Notes: generated from the sequence alone by a model not told the origin. A stretch of DNA of 52,847 nucleotides from Marinobacterium profundum (GCF_001528745.1 NZ_BCNS01000208.1:1-52847), one strand, 5' to 3'; shown: positions 7,627-16,837, counted from the first letter of the stretch. Numbers and translations: made by a program.

Positions 7627-9813
7627 ATGCGCCGAATTACTCCCAGCCAGCCCCGCAGCCATAGCACCAGCCGCCGCGACTTTCTGAAACTCATCACCAC
7701 CGCAGGTGCAGGCCTGACCCTGGCCATGAACCTGCCACTGGCACTGGCCGCCGAATCCACTGCCGCCGCTGGCGTCGACTTTGAGCCCAATGCCTTTGTC
7801 CGCATCGGCACCGATGGCCGCGTCACCGTACTAATGAAACACCTGGAAATGGGCCAGGGCACCTTCACCGGCCTTGCCACCCTGGTGGCCGAAGAACTCG
7901 ATGCAGACTGGTCTGCGCTCGTTGCAGAAGGCGCGCCGGCCGATGCCTCACGTTACAATAATCTGCTCTTTGGCACCGTACAGGGCACGGGTGGCAGCAC
8001 CGCCATGGCCAACTCCTTTATGCAAATGCGCACCGCCGGCGCCACCGCACGGGCCATGCTGGTCGCCGCCGCAGCCAAGCTTTGGAAAGTCCCCGCCGCC
8101 GAGATTCAGGTCAGCCAGGGCATTCTCAGCCACAGCGCCTCAGGCAAGAGTGCCGGCTTTGGTGAACTGGCGGAGCTAGCCGCGCAGCAACCCATTCCGG
8201 ATGCGAAATCGTTGCGCCTGAAAGACCCGGCAGACTTTGCCTACATAGGCCAGTCACTGCCACGGCTCGATCGCGGTAAAACCGACGGCGGCGCCCTGTT
8301 CACCCAGGATGTACAGCTGGAGGGCATGCTGACGGCCCTGGTCGCCCATCCACCGCGCTTTGGCGCCAGCGTCCAGCACTATGACGCTACCAAGGCTCTG
8401 GCATCGCCGGGTGTGGTCGATGTTGTACAGATTCCCAGCGGCATCGCAGTGCTGGCAAAGGATTTCTGGAGCGCCAAGAAGGGCCGCGACCTGCTCGACA
8501 TTAAGTGGGATCAAAGCCACGCCTTCATGGCCAGTAGCGATGAGATGCTGCGCGAGTACCGCGCCCTGGCCGATCAGCCAGGCGCCGTCGCCCGCGCCGA
8601 CGGTGATGCGGTTTCAGCGCTTGCCAGCGCAACAACAGTGGTGGAGGCCGTATTCGAAATGCCCTACCTGGCCCATGCACCCATGGAGCCCATGAATGCC
8701 GTGGTGCTGGTGAACGATACTGGCTGTGAAATCTGGAATGGCGAGCAGTTTCAGAGTATCGACCAGAATGCTGTCGCCTCCGCCCTGGACCTCAAGCCCG
8801 AACAGGTCAGGATCAACATGCTGTTTGCCGGTGGCAGCTTTGGCCGGCGCGCCAACCCCCAGGCAGACTACGTGCTTGAAGCCGCCCTGATCGCGAATGC
8901 CAAACGCGGCACCCCGGTGAAGCTGGTCTGGACCCGCGAAGATGATACCCGCGCTGGCCATTACCGGCCGATGTACGTGCACAAGGTCCGCGCAGGCCTT
9001 GACGCCAGCGGCAAGCCCATCGCCTGGGAGCAGCGCATCGTTGGTCAGTCCATCATGAAGGGCACGGCCTTCGAGAGCTACTCTATCAAGGATGGTGTTG
9101 ACTCCACCTCGGTCGAAGGCGCATCAACTCTGCCCTACCAAATTCCGAATCTGCAGGTAGAACTGCATAGCGTGGATCACCCAGTGCCGGTGCAATGGTG
9201 GCGCTCGGTAGGCCATAGCCACACCGCCTTTTCCACCGAAGTTATTGTCGATGAACTGGCTCGAGCCGCCAAGCAGGACCCTGTCGACTTTCGCCTCCAA
9301 CTGCTCAGCCAGCACCCCCGTCACCATGCAGTACTGAAAATGGCAGCCGAGAAGGCCGACTGGGGCACAAAGCTGCCCGAAGGCTGGGGACGCGGTGTCG
9401 CCGTGCACGAATCCTTTAACAGCTTCGTGGCCCAGGTGGCCGAGGTTTCGGTACAGGAAAACGGCAGCTTCAAAGTGGAACGCGTCGTCTGCGCGGTGGA
9501 CTGCGGCCTGGCCATCAACCCGGATATCATCCGCGCCCAGATCGAAGGCGGTATCGGTTTTGGCCTGTCTGCGGCATTACTGAGTGAAATCACCCTTAAC
9601 GAGGGCCAGGTCGTGCAGTCCAACTTCCACGACTTCCAGGTGCTGCGCATTAACCAGATGCCGGCCATCGAGGTACATATCATGCCTTCGGCAGAAGCCC
9701 CTACGGGCGTGGGCGAACCCGGTACGCCACCCATAGCACCGGCCGTTGCCAATGCACTTAGTGCCGCCACCGGCCAGCGCTTCCAGCGCCTGCCACTCAA
9801 GCTCAGCAGCTAA
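7627..9813 (+). CDS. iorB: Molybdopterin-binding subunit of molybdenum hydroxylase, IorB-like
   Basis: This 728-aa large subunit of an isoquinoline 1-oxidoreductase-type enzyme hydroxylates an N-heterocycle or oxidises an aldehyde at a molybdenum centre. It begins with a twin-arginine signal (SRRDFLK, arginines near 16-17, then a hydrophobic stretch and an AxA site near residue 42). The folded holoenzyme is therefore probably exported to the periplasm, with IorA carried along. Molybdopterin-domain stretches such as [25 protein letters not shown] and [17 protein letters not shown] near the C-terminus are visible; the last includes the expected catalytic glutamate (GEPG). GAGGA lies 8 nt upstream of the start. 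Confidence 0.9.
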   Translation: MRRITPSQPRSHSTSRRDFLKLITTAGAGLTLAMNLPLALAAESTAAAGVDFEPNAFVRIGTDGRVTVLMKHLEMGQGTFTGLATLVAEELDADWSALVAEGAPADASRYNNLLFGTVQGTGGSTAMANSFMQMRTAGATARAMLVAAAAKLWKVPAAEIQVSQGILSHSASGKSAGFGELAELAAQQPIPDAKSLRLKDPADFAYIGQSLPRLDRGKTDGGALFTQDVQLEGMLTALVAHPPRFGASVQHYDATKALASPGVVDVVQIPSGIAVLAKDFWSAKKGRDLLDIKWDQSHAFMASSDEMLREYRALADQPGAVARADGDAVSALASATTVVEAVFEMPYLAHAPMEPMNAVVLVNDTGCEIWNGEQFQSIDQNAVASALDLKPEQVRINMLFAGGSFGRRANPQADYVLEAALIANAKRGTPVKLVWTREDDTRAGHYRPMYVHKVRAGLDASGKPIAWEQRIVGQSIMKGTAFESYSIKDGVDSTSVEGASTLPYQIPNLQVELHSVDHPVPVQWWRSVGHSHTAFSTEVIVDELARAAKQDPVDFRLQLLSQHPRHHAVLKMAAEKADWGTKLPEGWGRGVAVHESFNSFVAQVAEVSVQENGSFKVERVVCAVDCGLAINPDIIRAQIEGGIGFGLSAALLSEITLNEGQVVQSNFHDFQVLRINQMPAIEVHIMPSAEAPTGVGEPGTPPIAPAVANALSAATGQRFQRLPLKLSS

Positions 9814-9821
9814 ACGACACT

Positions 9822-9848
9822 ACCGGGCCACCCCAGGGCGTGCCCGGT
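9822..9848 (+). terminator. Weak hairpin between iorB and xdhC
   Basis: ACCGGGC and GCCCGGT form a 7-bp stem with a 13-nt loop, followed by a pyrimidine-rich stretch. It may attenuate transcription between the enzyme genes and xdhC, which is needed in smaller amounts. The role is inferred. Confidence 0.35.
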
Positions 9849-9897
9849 CATCCCTTTCTATTTATGAACAATGCTTTATAAAGAATGAGCCCTGATA

Positions 9898-10911
9898 ATG
9901 GCGAATGACCTCTCCCACCTGCTGCAGCAATGGTACCCCCAGCGGGACAGTGCCGACTGGGTGCTGGGTACCGTTTACCAGACAGAGGGCCCCTGCTACC
10001 GCAAGCCCGGTGCCACCATGCTGTTCAACAGCCTGGGGCAGCAGTTCGGCCTGCTCAGCGGTGGCTGCCTGGAGTCCGACATTCACCGTCATGCCCGCCA
10101 GGTCATGCACAGCCACAAAGCCATGACACTCTGTTACGACGGCAGTGACGAGGACGATTTGTCGTATCAGCTGGGCATCGGCTGCGGCGGCACCGTGCAT
10201 ATTCTGCTGCAACCCATTCAGGCGCAGCAGCAGTACCTGCAGCTCGATACCCTGCACCAGGCGCTCGCTAACCGCACCGGCGGCTATCTGTACCAGCGCA
10301 TTCCCGATGCCGCCGGCCAGACAGAAAGCCGCTTTATTGCCACAGACGCGTCCAGCGAAACCATGACCCCGGCATCCCGCCTGATCATGGAAGCCGAGCA
10401 ACAGTGGCTGGTAACACGGATCCGCCCCGCCCCCCACCTGCTGATCGCAGGCGGCGGCCTTGATGCTCGCCCCCTGGTCGCCATGGCGCACCAGCTGGGC
10501 TGGCACACAAGCCTGTGGGACCCGCGCCCCGCCAATGGCAGGCGTGAACACTTTCCCACAGCCAATCGCATCATCCAGACGTCCGTCGACGGCCTCGCCG
10601 ACTATGCCCGTACCGAGAAGGTCGATGCCGCTGTACTGATGACACACAACATAGGCCTTGATGCCGCCGCCCTGGCAGCACTCAACAGCACGCCGCTGCA
10701 CTACTGCGCCCTGCTGGGCCCGCACCACCGCCGTGACCAGGTACTGCAGGCCGCGAACTTGAACGAAGCCCAGCTCGCCACCCCAGTCGCCGGCCCCGCA
10801 GGACTCGACATAGGCGCCGAACTGCCCGAAAGCATCGCCCTGGCCATACTCGCCGAATGCCACGCCCGGCTACACCAACGTAGCGCCCGCTCCCTCAGCA
10901 CTTCGGTATAG
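9898..10911 (+). CDS. XdhC/CoxI-family molybdenum cofactor maturation protein
   Basis: A 337-aa XdhC-family chaperone that binds and sulfurates the molybdenum cofactor and inserts it into xanthine-oxidase-type enzymes. The N-terminal XdhC_CoxI domain includes KPGATMLF and LSGGCLESD; the GCGG motif follows near residue 98. A C-terminal Rossmann-like domain starts near LLIAGGGLDARPL. It lies 84 bp after iorB on the same strand, so it almost certainly matures IorAB. The last codons (GCACTTCGGTATAG) are repeated exactly at 15952-15965, marking the left edge of the repeat-bounded insert. Confidence 0.9.
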   Translation: MANDLSHLLQQWYPQRDSADWVLGTVYQTEGPCYRKPGATMLFNSLGQQFGLLSGGCLESDIHRHARQVMHSHKAMTLCYDGSDEDDLSYQLGIGCGGTVHILLQPIQAQQQYLQLDTLHQALANRTGGYLYQRIPDAAGQTESRFIATDASSETMTPASRLIMEAEQQWLVTRIRPAPHLLIAGGGLDARPLVAMAHQLGWHTSLWDPRPANGRREHFPTANRIIQTSVDGLADYARTEKVDAAVLMTHNIGLDAAALAALNSTPLHYCALLGPHHRRDQVLQAANLNEAQLATPVAGPAGLDIGAELPESIALAILAECHARLHQRSARSLSTSV

Positions 10912-11090
10912 ATCCCCCTCGTAGCACCACTTCGTTGCGATTCAGAGGACCCAAACCGACGCCTGCTTTGCCTTTCCAATAACCACGCAATGGCCGTAAG
11001 TCTTTCAACTTCAGGCCTTTTTCGCAAAACTGCAAACCACAGATTAGCGATCTCTAAGTAGGCTAGCGGGGATACCACTTGGACACTGGT
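10898..11090. repeat. Decayed tRNA-fMet 3'-half repeats at the left edge of the insert
   Basis: This segment is homologous to 15952-16150. It starts with a 14-bp exact repeat (GCACTTCGGTATAG). A badly decayed tRNA 3'-part copy (about 10903-10962, ending ACCGACGC) follows, then a terminator-like hairpin (10992-11017) and a second copy broken after about 30 bp (11061-11090). The order of copy, hairpin and copy is that of the arrays at 16.1 and 44.2 kb. From 11091 to 11292 no gene or clear motif was found. Confidence 0.65.
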
Positions 11091-11292
11091 TCGCAAAAAC
11101 CCGAGAAGCTCGGATCGTTCATTGAATCAGATTGCGATGGGTTCAGTCTGGGCCCAAATCGGCCGCTGACCTGTTGTTAGCTCGCCACGGTCCAGCTTGT
11201 GCATTGCGGCCTTTCGCTTGCCCTTCAGCAACAACCGATATCATGCAGAAACGTCAGAGACTTTGCTGAGTTCAGGCTACAGCAACTGAACA

Positions 11293-12222
11293 TCAGGACC
11301 GAGCGCGCACCGCCTCCAGCATCGTTTTTGCCTCTTGCGCCAGAATGTCGGCGACAACCATCGCGATCCTCGGCAAAGTGCGATGGGAATTAATGGCGAC
11401 GCTAATATTCTGAGAAGGCATGTTGATGCCGGTCACTGCAATCGCAACCACTCGACCCTCCAGAAGTTCTGGTGCAGCATCCATTTCCGACGTCAATGCA
11501 ATGTGACTTCCAGCAACCACAAGATACTTCAGCAGCTGCAGGGAATTAGTGACCACCAGACGCGGGCCGTCCGAGAACATCGACGAGTGCCGTGCTTCAA
11601 GGATCCGTCGGATCGGCAGTGCGCGGCTCTGCACCACGATCGAATGATCGCGTACATCCTTCAACGCCACCTTAGTGCTGCTGGTCAATGGGTGATCCGG
11701 ACTGGCAATACAATAAAGCGGCAAGTCAGCTGACCAAAGGACATGCACGTCCCGTTGCGGCCGCAAGTTGAAAGCAAGGGCGATATCGCAATGCCCTTCT
11801 TCCAAGGCTGTCACGGCGCCATCCGGTGTTACTACATCGACATCGATGCGAACACGCGGATAGCGTTCTGCCATCTTCGACAGGAACTGCGGCACCAGCC
11901 CGTTGACCAGGCTGTCCATTACTACAACCCGGATATGGCCCATGTCGAGGCCCTGCATCTGTTTTACGTCAGACAAGATCCGGTTCTCGTCGGCTTTCCA
12001 GCGCCGCGCCAGGACAACGAACATCTCGCCCGCTGGCGACAGTGACATGCCGGTCGTCATCCGATCAAACAGCAGGACTCCCAATCGTTCTTCCAGAATC
12101 TTGATCTGGCGGTCGATCGCAGAGGCGGCGATGCCTATGGCCCTGGACGCGGCCTGGATAGAACCGTGTTCGGCCACAGCAACCACGTAGTGCAATCCGC
12201 GTGGGGTAAGGTGAAGAGCCAT
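11293..12222 (-). CDS. LysR-family transcriptional regulator
   Basis: A 309-aa LysR-type regulator. The N-terminal helix-turn-helix (about residues 5-65, including AVAEHGSIQAASRAIGIAASAIDRQI) is followed by a periplasmic-binding-like effector domain. It is divergent from the uraD-like/TRAP genes with only 28 bp between starts and probably regulates them in response to the imported compound; this is inferred. It lies inside the insert bounded by tRNA-derived repeats and was probably acquired with the transporter. Confidence 0.9.
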   Translation of the reverse strand: MALHLTPRGLHYVVAVAEHGSIQAASRAIGIAASAIDRQIKILEERLGVLLFDRMTTGMSLSPAGEMFVVLARRWKADENRILSDVKQMQGLDMGHIRVVVMDSLVNGLVPQFLSKMAERYPRVRIDVDVVTPDGAVTALEEGHCDIALAFNLRPQRDVHVLWSADLPLYCIASPDHPLTSSTKVALKDVRDHSIVVQSRALPIRRILEARHSSMFSDGPRLVVTNSLQLLKYLVVAGSHIALTSEMDAAPELLEGRVVAIAVTGINMPSQNISVAINSHRTLPRIAMVVADILAQEAKTMLEAVRARS

Positions 12223-12250
12223 GATGCGTCCATACTAATTATGCGAACGG

Positions 12251-12901
12251 ATGATTGCTGATAATGTCATGGATTACAATGCAGATCTCTGGCTAACTGA
12301 GGTCAACGCAGCAAAACTCCGAGCCACCGAATCGATGCCAAACCCCCTCGAAGTTCTAAATACCGCCCCCCGCGCAGTCGCAGTCGCGATGATCGCGCCT
12401 CTGGTCGAACGGTCCGCCTGGGTCGGCGAGGCGACCATTGACGACCGCCCTTTTGAAAGCGGCGAAGCAGTGGCAGAGGCGCTCGTAGAGACGATTCTCG
12501 CCGCCGGCGCGCCGCGGCGCATTGAGCTCTTCAAGGCTCATCCTGAGCTGGCAGGACGCGAGGCGCTGGAGGGCTGCATGACCGCAGCCTCCACGGGTGA
12601 ACAGAGTCGCCTCGGCCTGCTGAATCTTGCGTCAGATGACGTGGCGCGCCTTGCCCGGCTCAATGCCGAATATCGCGGGCGCTTCGGGTATCCGTTCATC
12701 ATCGCCTTGCACCGCGTTGCTGATCTACAGGTGCTGTTTGCCATTTTGGAATGCCGCCTCGGCGCGACACGGCTCGAAGCACATACCACCACTCTGGCCG
12801 AGATCGCCTCGGTGATCCACGCCAGAGCGGCCCGGACTTTCGGACCCTGCGCAGAAACAATCGAAACTGACTTTTTCAAATTCATCGATAGACTGGAGTA
12901 A
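12251..12901 (+). CDS. OHCU decarboxylase-like protein (UraD family)
   Basis: A 216-aa member of the 2-oxo-4-hydroxy-4-carboxy-5-ureidoimidazoline decarboxylase family, which converts OHCU to S-allantoin in urate breakdown. Family landmarks are in order: RSAWVGE then RPF near 55-68, AHPELAG with the likely catalytic His97, TGEQSRLGL with Glu117 (20 residues later, as in known enzymes), and NAEYRGRFGYPFII near 138-151. The start is uncertain because neither the ATG at 12251 nor that at 12269 has a clear ribosome site. The TRAP genes follow 6 bp downstream, which suggests that the transporter imports a purine or ureide compound. No uricase or HIU hydrolase is in the window. Confidence 0.75.
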   Translation: MIADNVMDYNADLWLTEVNAAKLRATESMPNPLEVLNTAPRAVAVAMIAPLVERSAWVGEATIDDRPFESGEAVAEALVETILAAGAPRRIELFKAHPELAGREALEGCMTAASTGEQSRLGLLNLASDDVARLARLNAEYRGRFGYPFIIALHRVADLQVLFAILECRLGATRLEAHTTTLAEIASVIHARAARTFGPCAETIETDFFKFIDRLE

Positions 12902-12907
12902 ACGCCC

Positions 12908-13900
12908 ATGACCTTCATCAAAACACTTCTCGCCACCTCTGTCATTGCCCTGACCGCCGCCTCGGCCCAGGCTCAGGATGTCATCCGCGTTGCCGGTAAC
13001 TTCGCCAGCGAACATTCCTCGTCCCTCGCCATGGTGAAGTTCGAGGAAGAGCTCGAGCGACTGTCAAAAGGTGAAATCGACGTCAACATATTCCCCGCCC
13101 AACAGCTTGGTGGCGCAGCCGAAAACGTGCAGGCCGTCAAGATTGGCGCCATTGAGCTAATGTGGGTCGGCACAGCCTACCTGACCCGCACCGTGCCCGA
13201 GCTGGAAGTGATCGGCCTGCCATTCCAGTTTCCGAACCGCGACACCGCCTTTGCGGTGGTTGACGGCCCGGTCGGCGCCGCACTGGACCAGAAAATGTCC
13301 GCTGAGGGCATGACCTCCATGGGCTACATGGAACTTGGCTTTCGCCAGCTGACCAACAATGACCACCCGATTGTGTCCGTCAAAGATATCGAAGGCCTCA
13401 AGGTCCGCCTTCAGCCAAATGAAACCCACCTTGCCACCTTCCGCGCTCTGGGCGCCAACCCTGTAGCGATGGACGTGAAGGAGCTGTACTCGGCGCTGGA
13501 ACAGGGCGTGATTGACGGCCAGGAAAACCCCTTTGCCATCATCAACGTGGCGGGCTACGCGGAAGTGCAGAAATACGTGTCCAACACGGGGCATTTCTTC
13601 GACTTCATCTCGGTCGTGTCGAACAAGAAATGGTTCGATGGACTCGATGCCAACACCCAGTCCATGGTACGTGAAGCCATGGATACCGCCATCGCCTATC
13701 AGCGCACTTTGGCGGCCGAACAGGACGCTGCAGGCCTTGATACGCTGATCGGAAAGGGCATGACCTATAACGAAGTGTCACCCGAACTGGCAGCGGCTCT
13801 GCGCGAAGAAACCGCTGGCGTCGCAGCTGACACCAAGGCCCGTCTCGACCCGGCTCTCGTCACTCTGCTGGACGCAGAAACTGCCAAGCTTGGTATGTGA
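12908..13900 (+). CDS. dctP: TRAP transporter substrate-binding protein (DctP family)
   Basis: A 330-aa periplasmic solute receptor of a TRAP transporter. It has a signal peptide of about 22 residues ending AQAQ, and DctP landmarks: IFPAQQLGG near 60, an LPFQF stretch near 100, the GLKVRLQPNE segment with the likely carboxylate-binding arginine, and DGQENPFA near 200. GGAG lies 9 nt before the ATG, inside the end of the uraD-like gene. Together with 13905-15667 it forms a complete transporter, unlike the first TRAP system, whose binding protein is outside the window. Confidence 0.92.
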   Translation: MTFIKTLLATSVIALTAASAQAQDVIRVAGNFASEHSSSLAMVKFEEELERLSKGEIDVNIFPAQQLGGAAENVQAVKIGAIELMWVGTAYLTRTVPELEVIGLPFQFPNRDTAFAVVDGPVGAALDQKMSAEGMTSMGYMELGFRQLTNNDHPIVSVKDIEGLKVRLQPNETHLATFRALGANPVAMDVKELYSALEQGVIDGQENPFAIINVAGYAEVQKYVSNTGHFFDFISVVSNKKWFDGLDANTQSMVREAMDTAIAYQRTLAAEQDAAGLDTLIGKGMTYNEVSPELAAALREETAGVAADTKARLDPALVTLLDAETAKLGM

Positions 13901-13904
13901 TCCG

Positions 13905-14390
13905 ATGGGGGTGGATCGCATCTTAACCTTGATCCTGACGCGCGCCGATACAGGCGCGCGTTACCTGGTGATCCTCGGCGCGGCAGCGATGGTTGCTGTC
14001 GTGTCGGCGCAGGTGGTCATGCGCTACGTATTCAACGGCTCCTTCGACTGGGCGGACGAAGTCTCGCGAATCGCCTTTGTATGGACAATTTTTCTCGCTA
14101 TCCCGCTAGGCATTCGTGACGGCACCCATGTGGGCATCGAACTGCTGGTCAAGCGCTTTCCCTCAGGCCTGCGGTCGCTCGTCGCCCGCGCTACTAACGC
14201 TATCGCCGCCGCGATGATGCTGGTGATGTTCTGGACATCTATCGTCGTGGCGCTGGCCACCTGGTCTGAACGACTGGGCGCCATCAACCTGACCTCAAGC
14301 ATCTTCTTCTTTCCGGTCATCATTGGCGCGCTGCATTGCGCCCTGCATCTTGCCCAGATGGCCCTTTTTCCGTCGGAGCCTGCTTCATGA
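13905..14390 (+). CDS. dctQ: TRAP transporter small permease (DctQ family)
   Basis: A 161-aa four-helix small permease. It shows the family pattern VVMRYVFNGSFDWADEVSR, then GIRDGTHVGIE. The ATG at 13905 lies 4 nt after the dctP stop; an in-frame TTG at 13890 would overlap dctP and seems less likely. The stop overlaps the dctM start by 4 nt (ATGA), so the two permease genes are coupled. Confidence 0.9.
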   Translation: MGVDRILTLILTRADTGARYLVILGAAAMVAVVSAQVVMRYVFNGSFDWADEVSRIAFVWTIFLAIPLGIRDGTHVGIELLVKRFPSGLRSLVARATNAIAAAMMLVMFWTSIVVALATWSERLGAINLTSSIFFFPVIIGALHCALHLAQMALFPSEPAS

Positions 14391-15667
14391 GCCTGTTCGT
14401 CATCGGAGCCTTCCTTGTATGTGCCTTTCTGGGGATGCCACTGGCTTTTTCTCTGGGTGTCTCGGCTCTCGCCGGGCTATGGCTTGCCGGGTTTGATCTG
14501 CTGGTCCTGCCGCCCCGGCTTATGAATGCGGTTAATTCCTTTCCACTGATGTCGATCCCGCTGTTCATGATCGCGGGCGAGCTGATGCTTAAGGGCGGGA
14601 TCATGACCCGGCTGGTCGACTTCGCCAACGCCTTCATCGGGCGAATGCGCGGCGGCCTGGCACAGGTGGCGATCATCTCGGGCGCGGGCCTCGCGTCTGT
14701 GTCGGGGGCAGCAGTGGCTGATGCCTCAGCCCTATCCTCAACCCTGGTGCCGTCGCTGAAAAAGCAATACGGACTGGGGTTTTCCACCGGCATCGTTGCT
14801 GCGGCTTCCAACCTGGGACCGATCATTCCGCCGTCGGGCGCGATGATCGTTTATGCCTTCATGGCCGGGTCAAGCGTCTCGGTCGGCGGGCTGTTCATGG
14901 CCGGGGTGCTCCCGGGCCTGATTCTGTTCTTCACCTTCATGGCACTGTGCTGGCTTATCGCCTGGAAGCGAGACTATCCGCTGTCAGGTAACCCGGTCAC
15001 CCTGCGCAACATCCTGCGCGAATTGCGCCGTTCCTTCCTGGTATTCCTGATGCCGATCCTCGTCATCGGCGGTATCATCGCCGGCGCGTTTACTCCGACG
15101 GAGGGCGCGGCCATCGGCGTCTGCTACGCGCTGTTTCTTGGCTTCTTTGTCACACGGCAACTTAAGCTCGCCGACCTGCCCGAAGTCCTGCTGACGGCAG
15201 CCAAGACCTCGGCCCTTGTCGGGGCCATGATCGCCTTTGCTTCAACTGTGACGTTCCTCTTCACCATCGACATGCTGCCGTTCAAGCTCGCAGGACTGCT
15301 TCAGGGCATCACCGATAGCCCTTTCGCCTTTCTCTGCCTGATCGCAGTCACGCTGCTGGTGGTCGGCATGTTCCTTGAATCCAACGCAGCCTACATCATG
15401 CTGGTGCCGCTGTTTCATCCAATCGCGCTGCAATACGGGATCGACCCTCTGCACTTTGGGTTTCTCTTCGTGCTGAATCTGGTTATCGGCATGCTGACGC
15501 CACCGGTTGGTGTGATCCTCTTCGTGGTCTGCGGTATCACAGGGGTCAAGATGGGCGATCTCGTGCGCGAAAGCTGGCCCTTCATCGCGGCGATGTATGC
15601 CCTCCTGCTGCTGTGCATGCTGGTTCCAGGCGTGGTCACCTGGCTGCCGGAACGGCTGGGCTACTGA
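14387..15667 (+). CDS. dctM: TRAP transporter large permease (DctM family)
   Basis: A 426-aa large transport subunit with many membrane helices. Typical DctM stretches are NSFPLMSIPLFMIAGELM, SGAAVADASAL near 125, PPSGAMIVYAF near 147, and LTPPVGVILFV near 380. It completes the uraD-like/dctPQM operon. Codon choice across 12.2-15.7 kb looks more like that of alphaproteobacterial TRAP operons than that of the flanking genes. This is an impression, not a measurement. After the stop, 15668-15951 holds no recognisable intact gene. Confidence 0.92.
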   Translation: MSLFVIGAFLVCAFLGMPLAFSLGVSALAGLWLAGFDLLVLPPRLMNAVNSFPLMSIPLFMIAGELMLKGGIMTRLVDFANAFIGRMRGGLAQVAIISGAGLASVSGAAVADASALSSTLVPSLKKQYGLGFSTGIVAAASNLGPIIPPSGAMIVYAFMAGSSVSVGGLFMAGVLPGLILFFTFMALCWLIAWKRDYPLSGNPVTLRNILRELRRSFLVFLMPILVIGGIIAGAFTPTEGAAIGVCYALFLGFFVTRQLKLADLPEVLLTAAKTSALVGAMIAFASTVTFLFTIDMLPFKLAGLLQGITDSPFAFLCLIAVTLLVVGMFLESNAAYIMLVPLFHPIALQYGIDPLHFGFLFVLNLVIGMLTPPVGVILFVVCGITGVKMGDLVRESWPFIAAMYALLLLCMLVPGVVTWLPERLGY

Positions 15668-15951
15668 TGCTCTTCTGCTAATCGACCCCAGCACGATCGA
15701 GGCTCTGACTTAACGTATCGCAGAGACAGTGTCGGCAGTGCGACCGAGACTGTATTTCCGCACATCCAGCCTCCCGTCGAAGCGCAGACCGCAGAGACAC
15801 ATGCACAGGAAAACCTGGCCAAGCGGGCGGCGGTCTGCGACGCCGCGATCATCGCGCCTTCGGTGACCCTGGCTGCTGACCGAGCAAAGGCCCGACTGTC
15901 CAATTGCAGGTATGCAGAGGCCCTTCCGTCCAACAGGACCCCACCCCCTTT
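15668..15951. other. Intergenic stretch between the TRAP operon and the repeats
   Basis: No gene, RNA or strong hairpin was recognised. Open frames here are short and resemble no known family; a decayed gene is possible but cannot be named. Confidence 0.4.
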
Positions 15952-16197
15952 GCACTTCGGTATAGCACCTGCCAGTAGCACTGCGTCGTTGCGGTACAGA
16001 GGAACGAAACCGACGCCTGCTTTGCTCTTCTACAGATCGGAAATCATACAAAAATGGCCCGAAATTTTTCGATGCCAGGCCTTTTTTTGCGAAACCGATG
16101 ATCAACAATTACCGGTCTCTAAATGAGGTAGTGGGGACAGGATTTGAACCTGTGACCTTCGCTGCAGTTATAGAGAGCGAGCCCGACGCTTTACGCT

Positions 16198-16225
16198 CTT
16201 ACGGCTTACGGCTTACGGCTTACGG
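16198..16225. repeat. Heptamer repeat, CTTACGG x4
   Basis: Four exact head-to-tail copies of a 7-bp unit lie between a truncated tRNA copy (16126-16189) and its neighbouring hairpin (16235-16270). Another heptamer array occupies the matching place in cluster 2 (44470-44497). Confidence 0.9.
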
Positions 16226-16527
16226 TTCAAAACGAAAAAGGGCTGAAATCTTTCGACTTCAGCCTTTTTTCTTAAAAATGGTAGCGGGGACAGGATTTGA
16301 ACCTATGACCTTCGCTGCAGTTATAAAGAGCGAGCCCGACGCTTTTATTTTTTCTGTACAAACACAAAAAAGGCTCGAAGTTTCATCAACTTCGAGCCTT
16401 TTTTGTAAAGCCAATAATACTAATTACTGACTTAAAAATATGGTAGCGGGGACAGGATTTGAACCTATGACCTTCGCTGCAGTTATAAAGAGCGAGCCCG
16501 ACGCTTTTATTTTTTCTGTACAAATAC

Positions 16528-16566
16528 AAAAAAGGCTCGAAGTTTCATCAACTTCGAGCCTTTTTT
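16528..16566 (-). terminator. Terminator after tRNA-fMet copy 1
   Basis: A 10-bp GC-rich stem with a 7-nt loop is flanked by six A and six T, so it can act on both strands. It lies 37 bp downstream of the intact tRNA gene. An almost identical hairpin occurs one unit further, at 16366-16404. Confidence 0.85.
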
Positions 16567-16602
16567 GTAAAGCCAATAATACTAATTACTGACTTAAAAA
16601 TA

Positions 16603-16679
<77 letters not shown>

Positions 16680-16693
16680 TCAACGTGGAGCGA

Positions 16694-16722
16694 ATATTAC
16701 GCGCCTTTTCCGAATAGCGCAA
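16694..16722 (-). promoter_or_regulatory. Promoter of tRNA-fMet copy 1
   Basis: On the minus strand TTGCGC and TAATAT are separated by 17 bp and end 14 bp before the tRNA. The same TTGCGC-N17-TANTAT layout precedes the other two tRNA-fMet genes. Confidence 0.75.
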
Positions 16723-16837
16723 CCCTCTGAAACAAAATACTTTTTATAGCACCTGACAGGGCGCGGTAACAGCCACGCCCGCTCGCAACCTCGGTATACT
16801 CAGGTCTTCCAACCAGAGCGGACGAGCGGATCTTCAG

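Larger units (their letters stand above)
15952..16566 (-). repeat. Array of truncated tRNA-fMet copies, cluster 1
   Basis: Downstream of the intact tRNA at 16603 lie three clear truncated copies of 64 bp (16441-16504, 16279-16342, 16126-16189) and one badly decayed copy (15958-16016). Read on the minus strand, each ends with the tRNA T-arm, acceptor 3' strand and CCA. Each lacks the 5' acceptor strand and D-arm and has a different, larger stem-loop where the anticodon arm should be. Hairpin terminators follow the intact gene and the copies (16528-16566, 16366-16404, 16235-16270, and a weaker one near 16056-16081). The two 162-bp units nearest the tRNA are almost identical, so they duplicated recently. 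Confidence 0.88.

Noticed and set aside
11293-15667. Prophage or integrative element with integrase
   Set aside because: No integrase, transposase or phage gene is visible, so only a repeat-bounded metabolic insert is claimed.
15661-16108. Minus-strand frames near the right edge of the insert
   Set aside because: No family motif, odd composition, and they run into tRNA-derived repeats.
16098-16430. Plus-strand open frame with GTGFEPVTFAAVI-like repeats
   Set aside because: It is the antisense reading of tRNA-fMet-derived repeats. Such peptides are a common annotation artefact and have no independent support.
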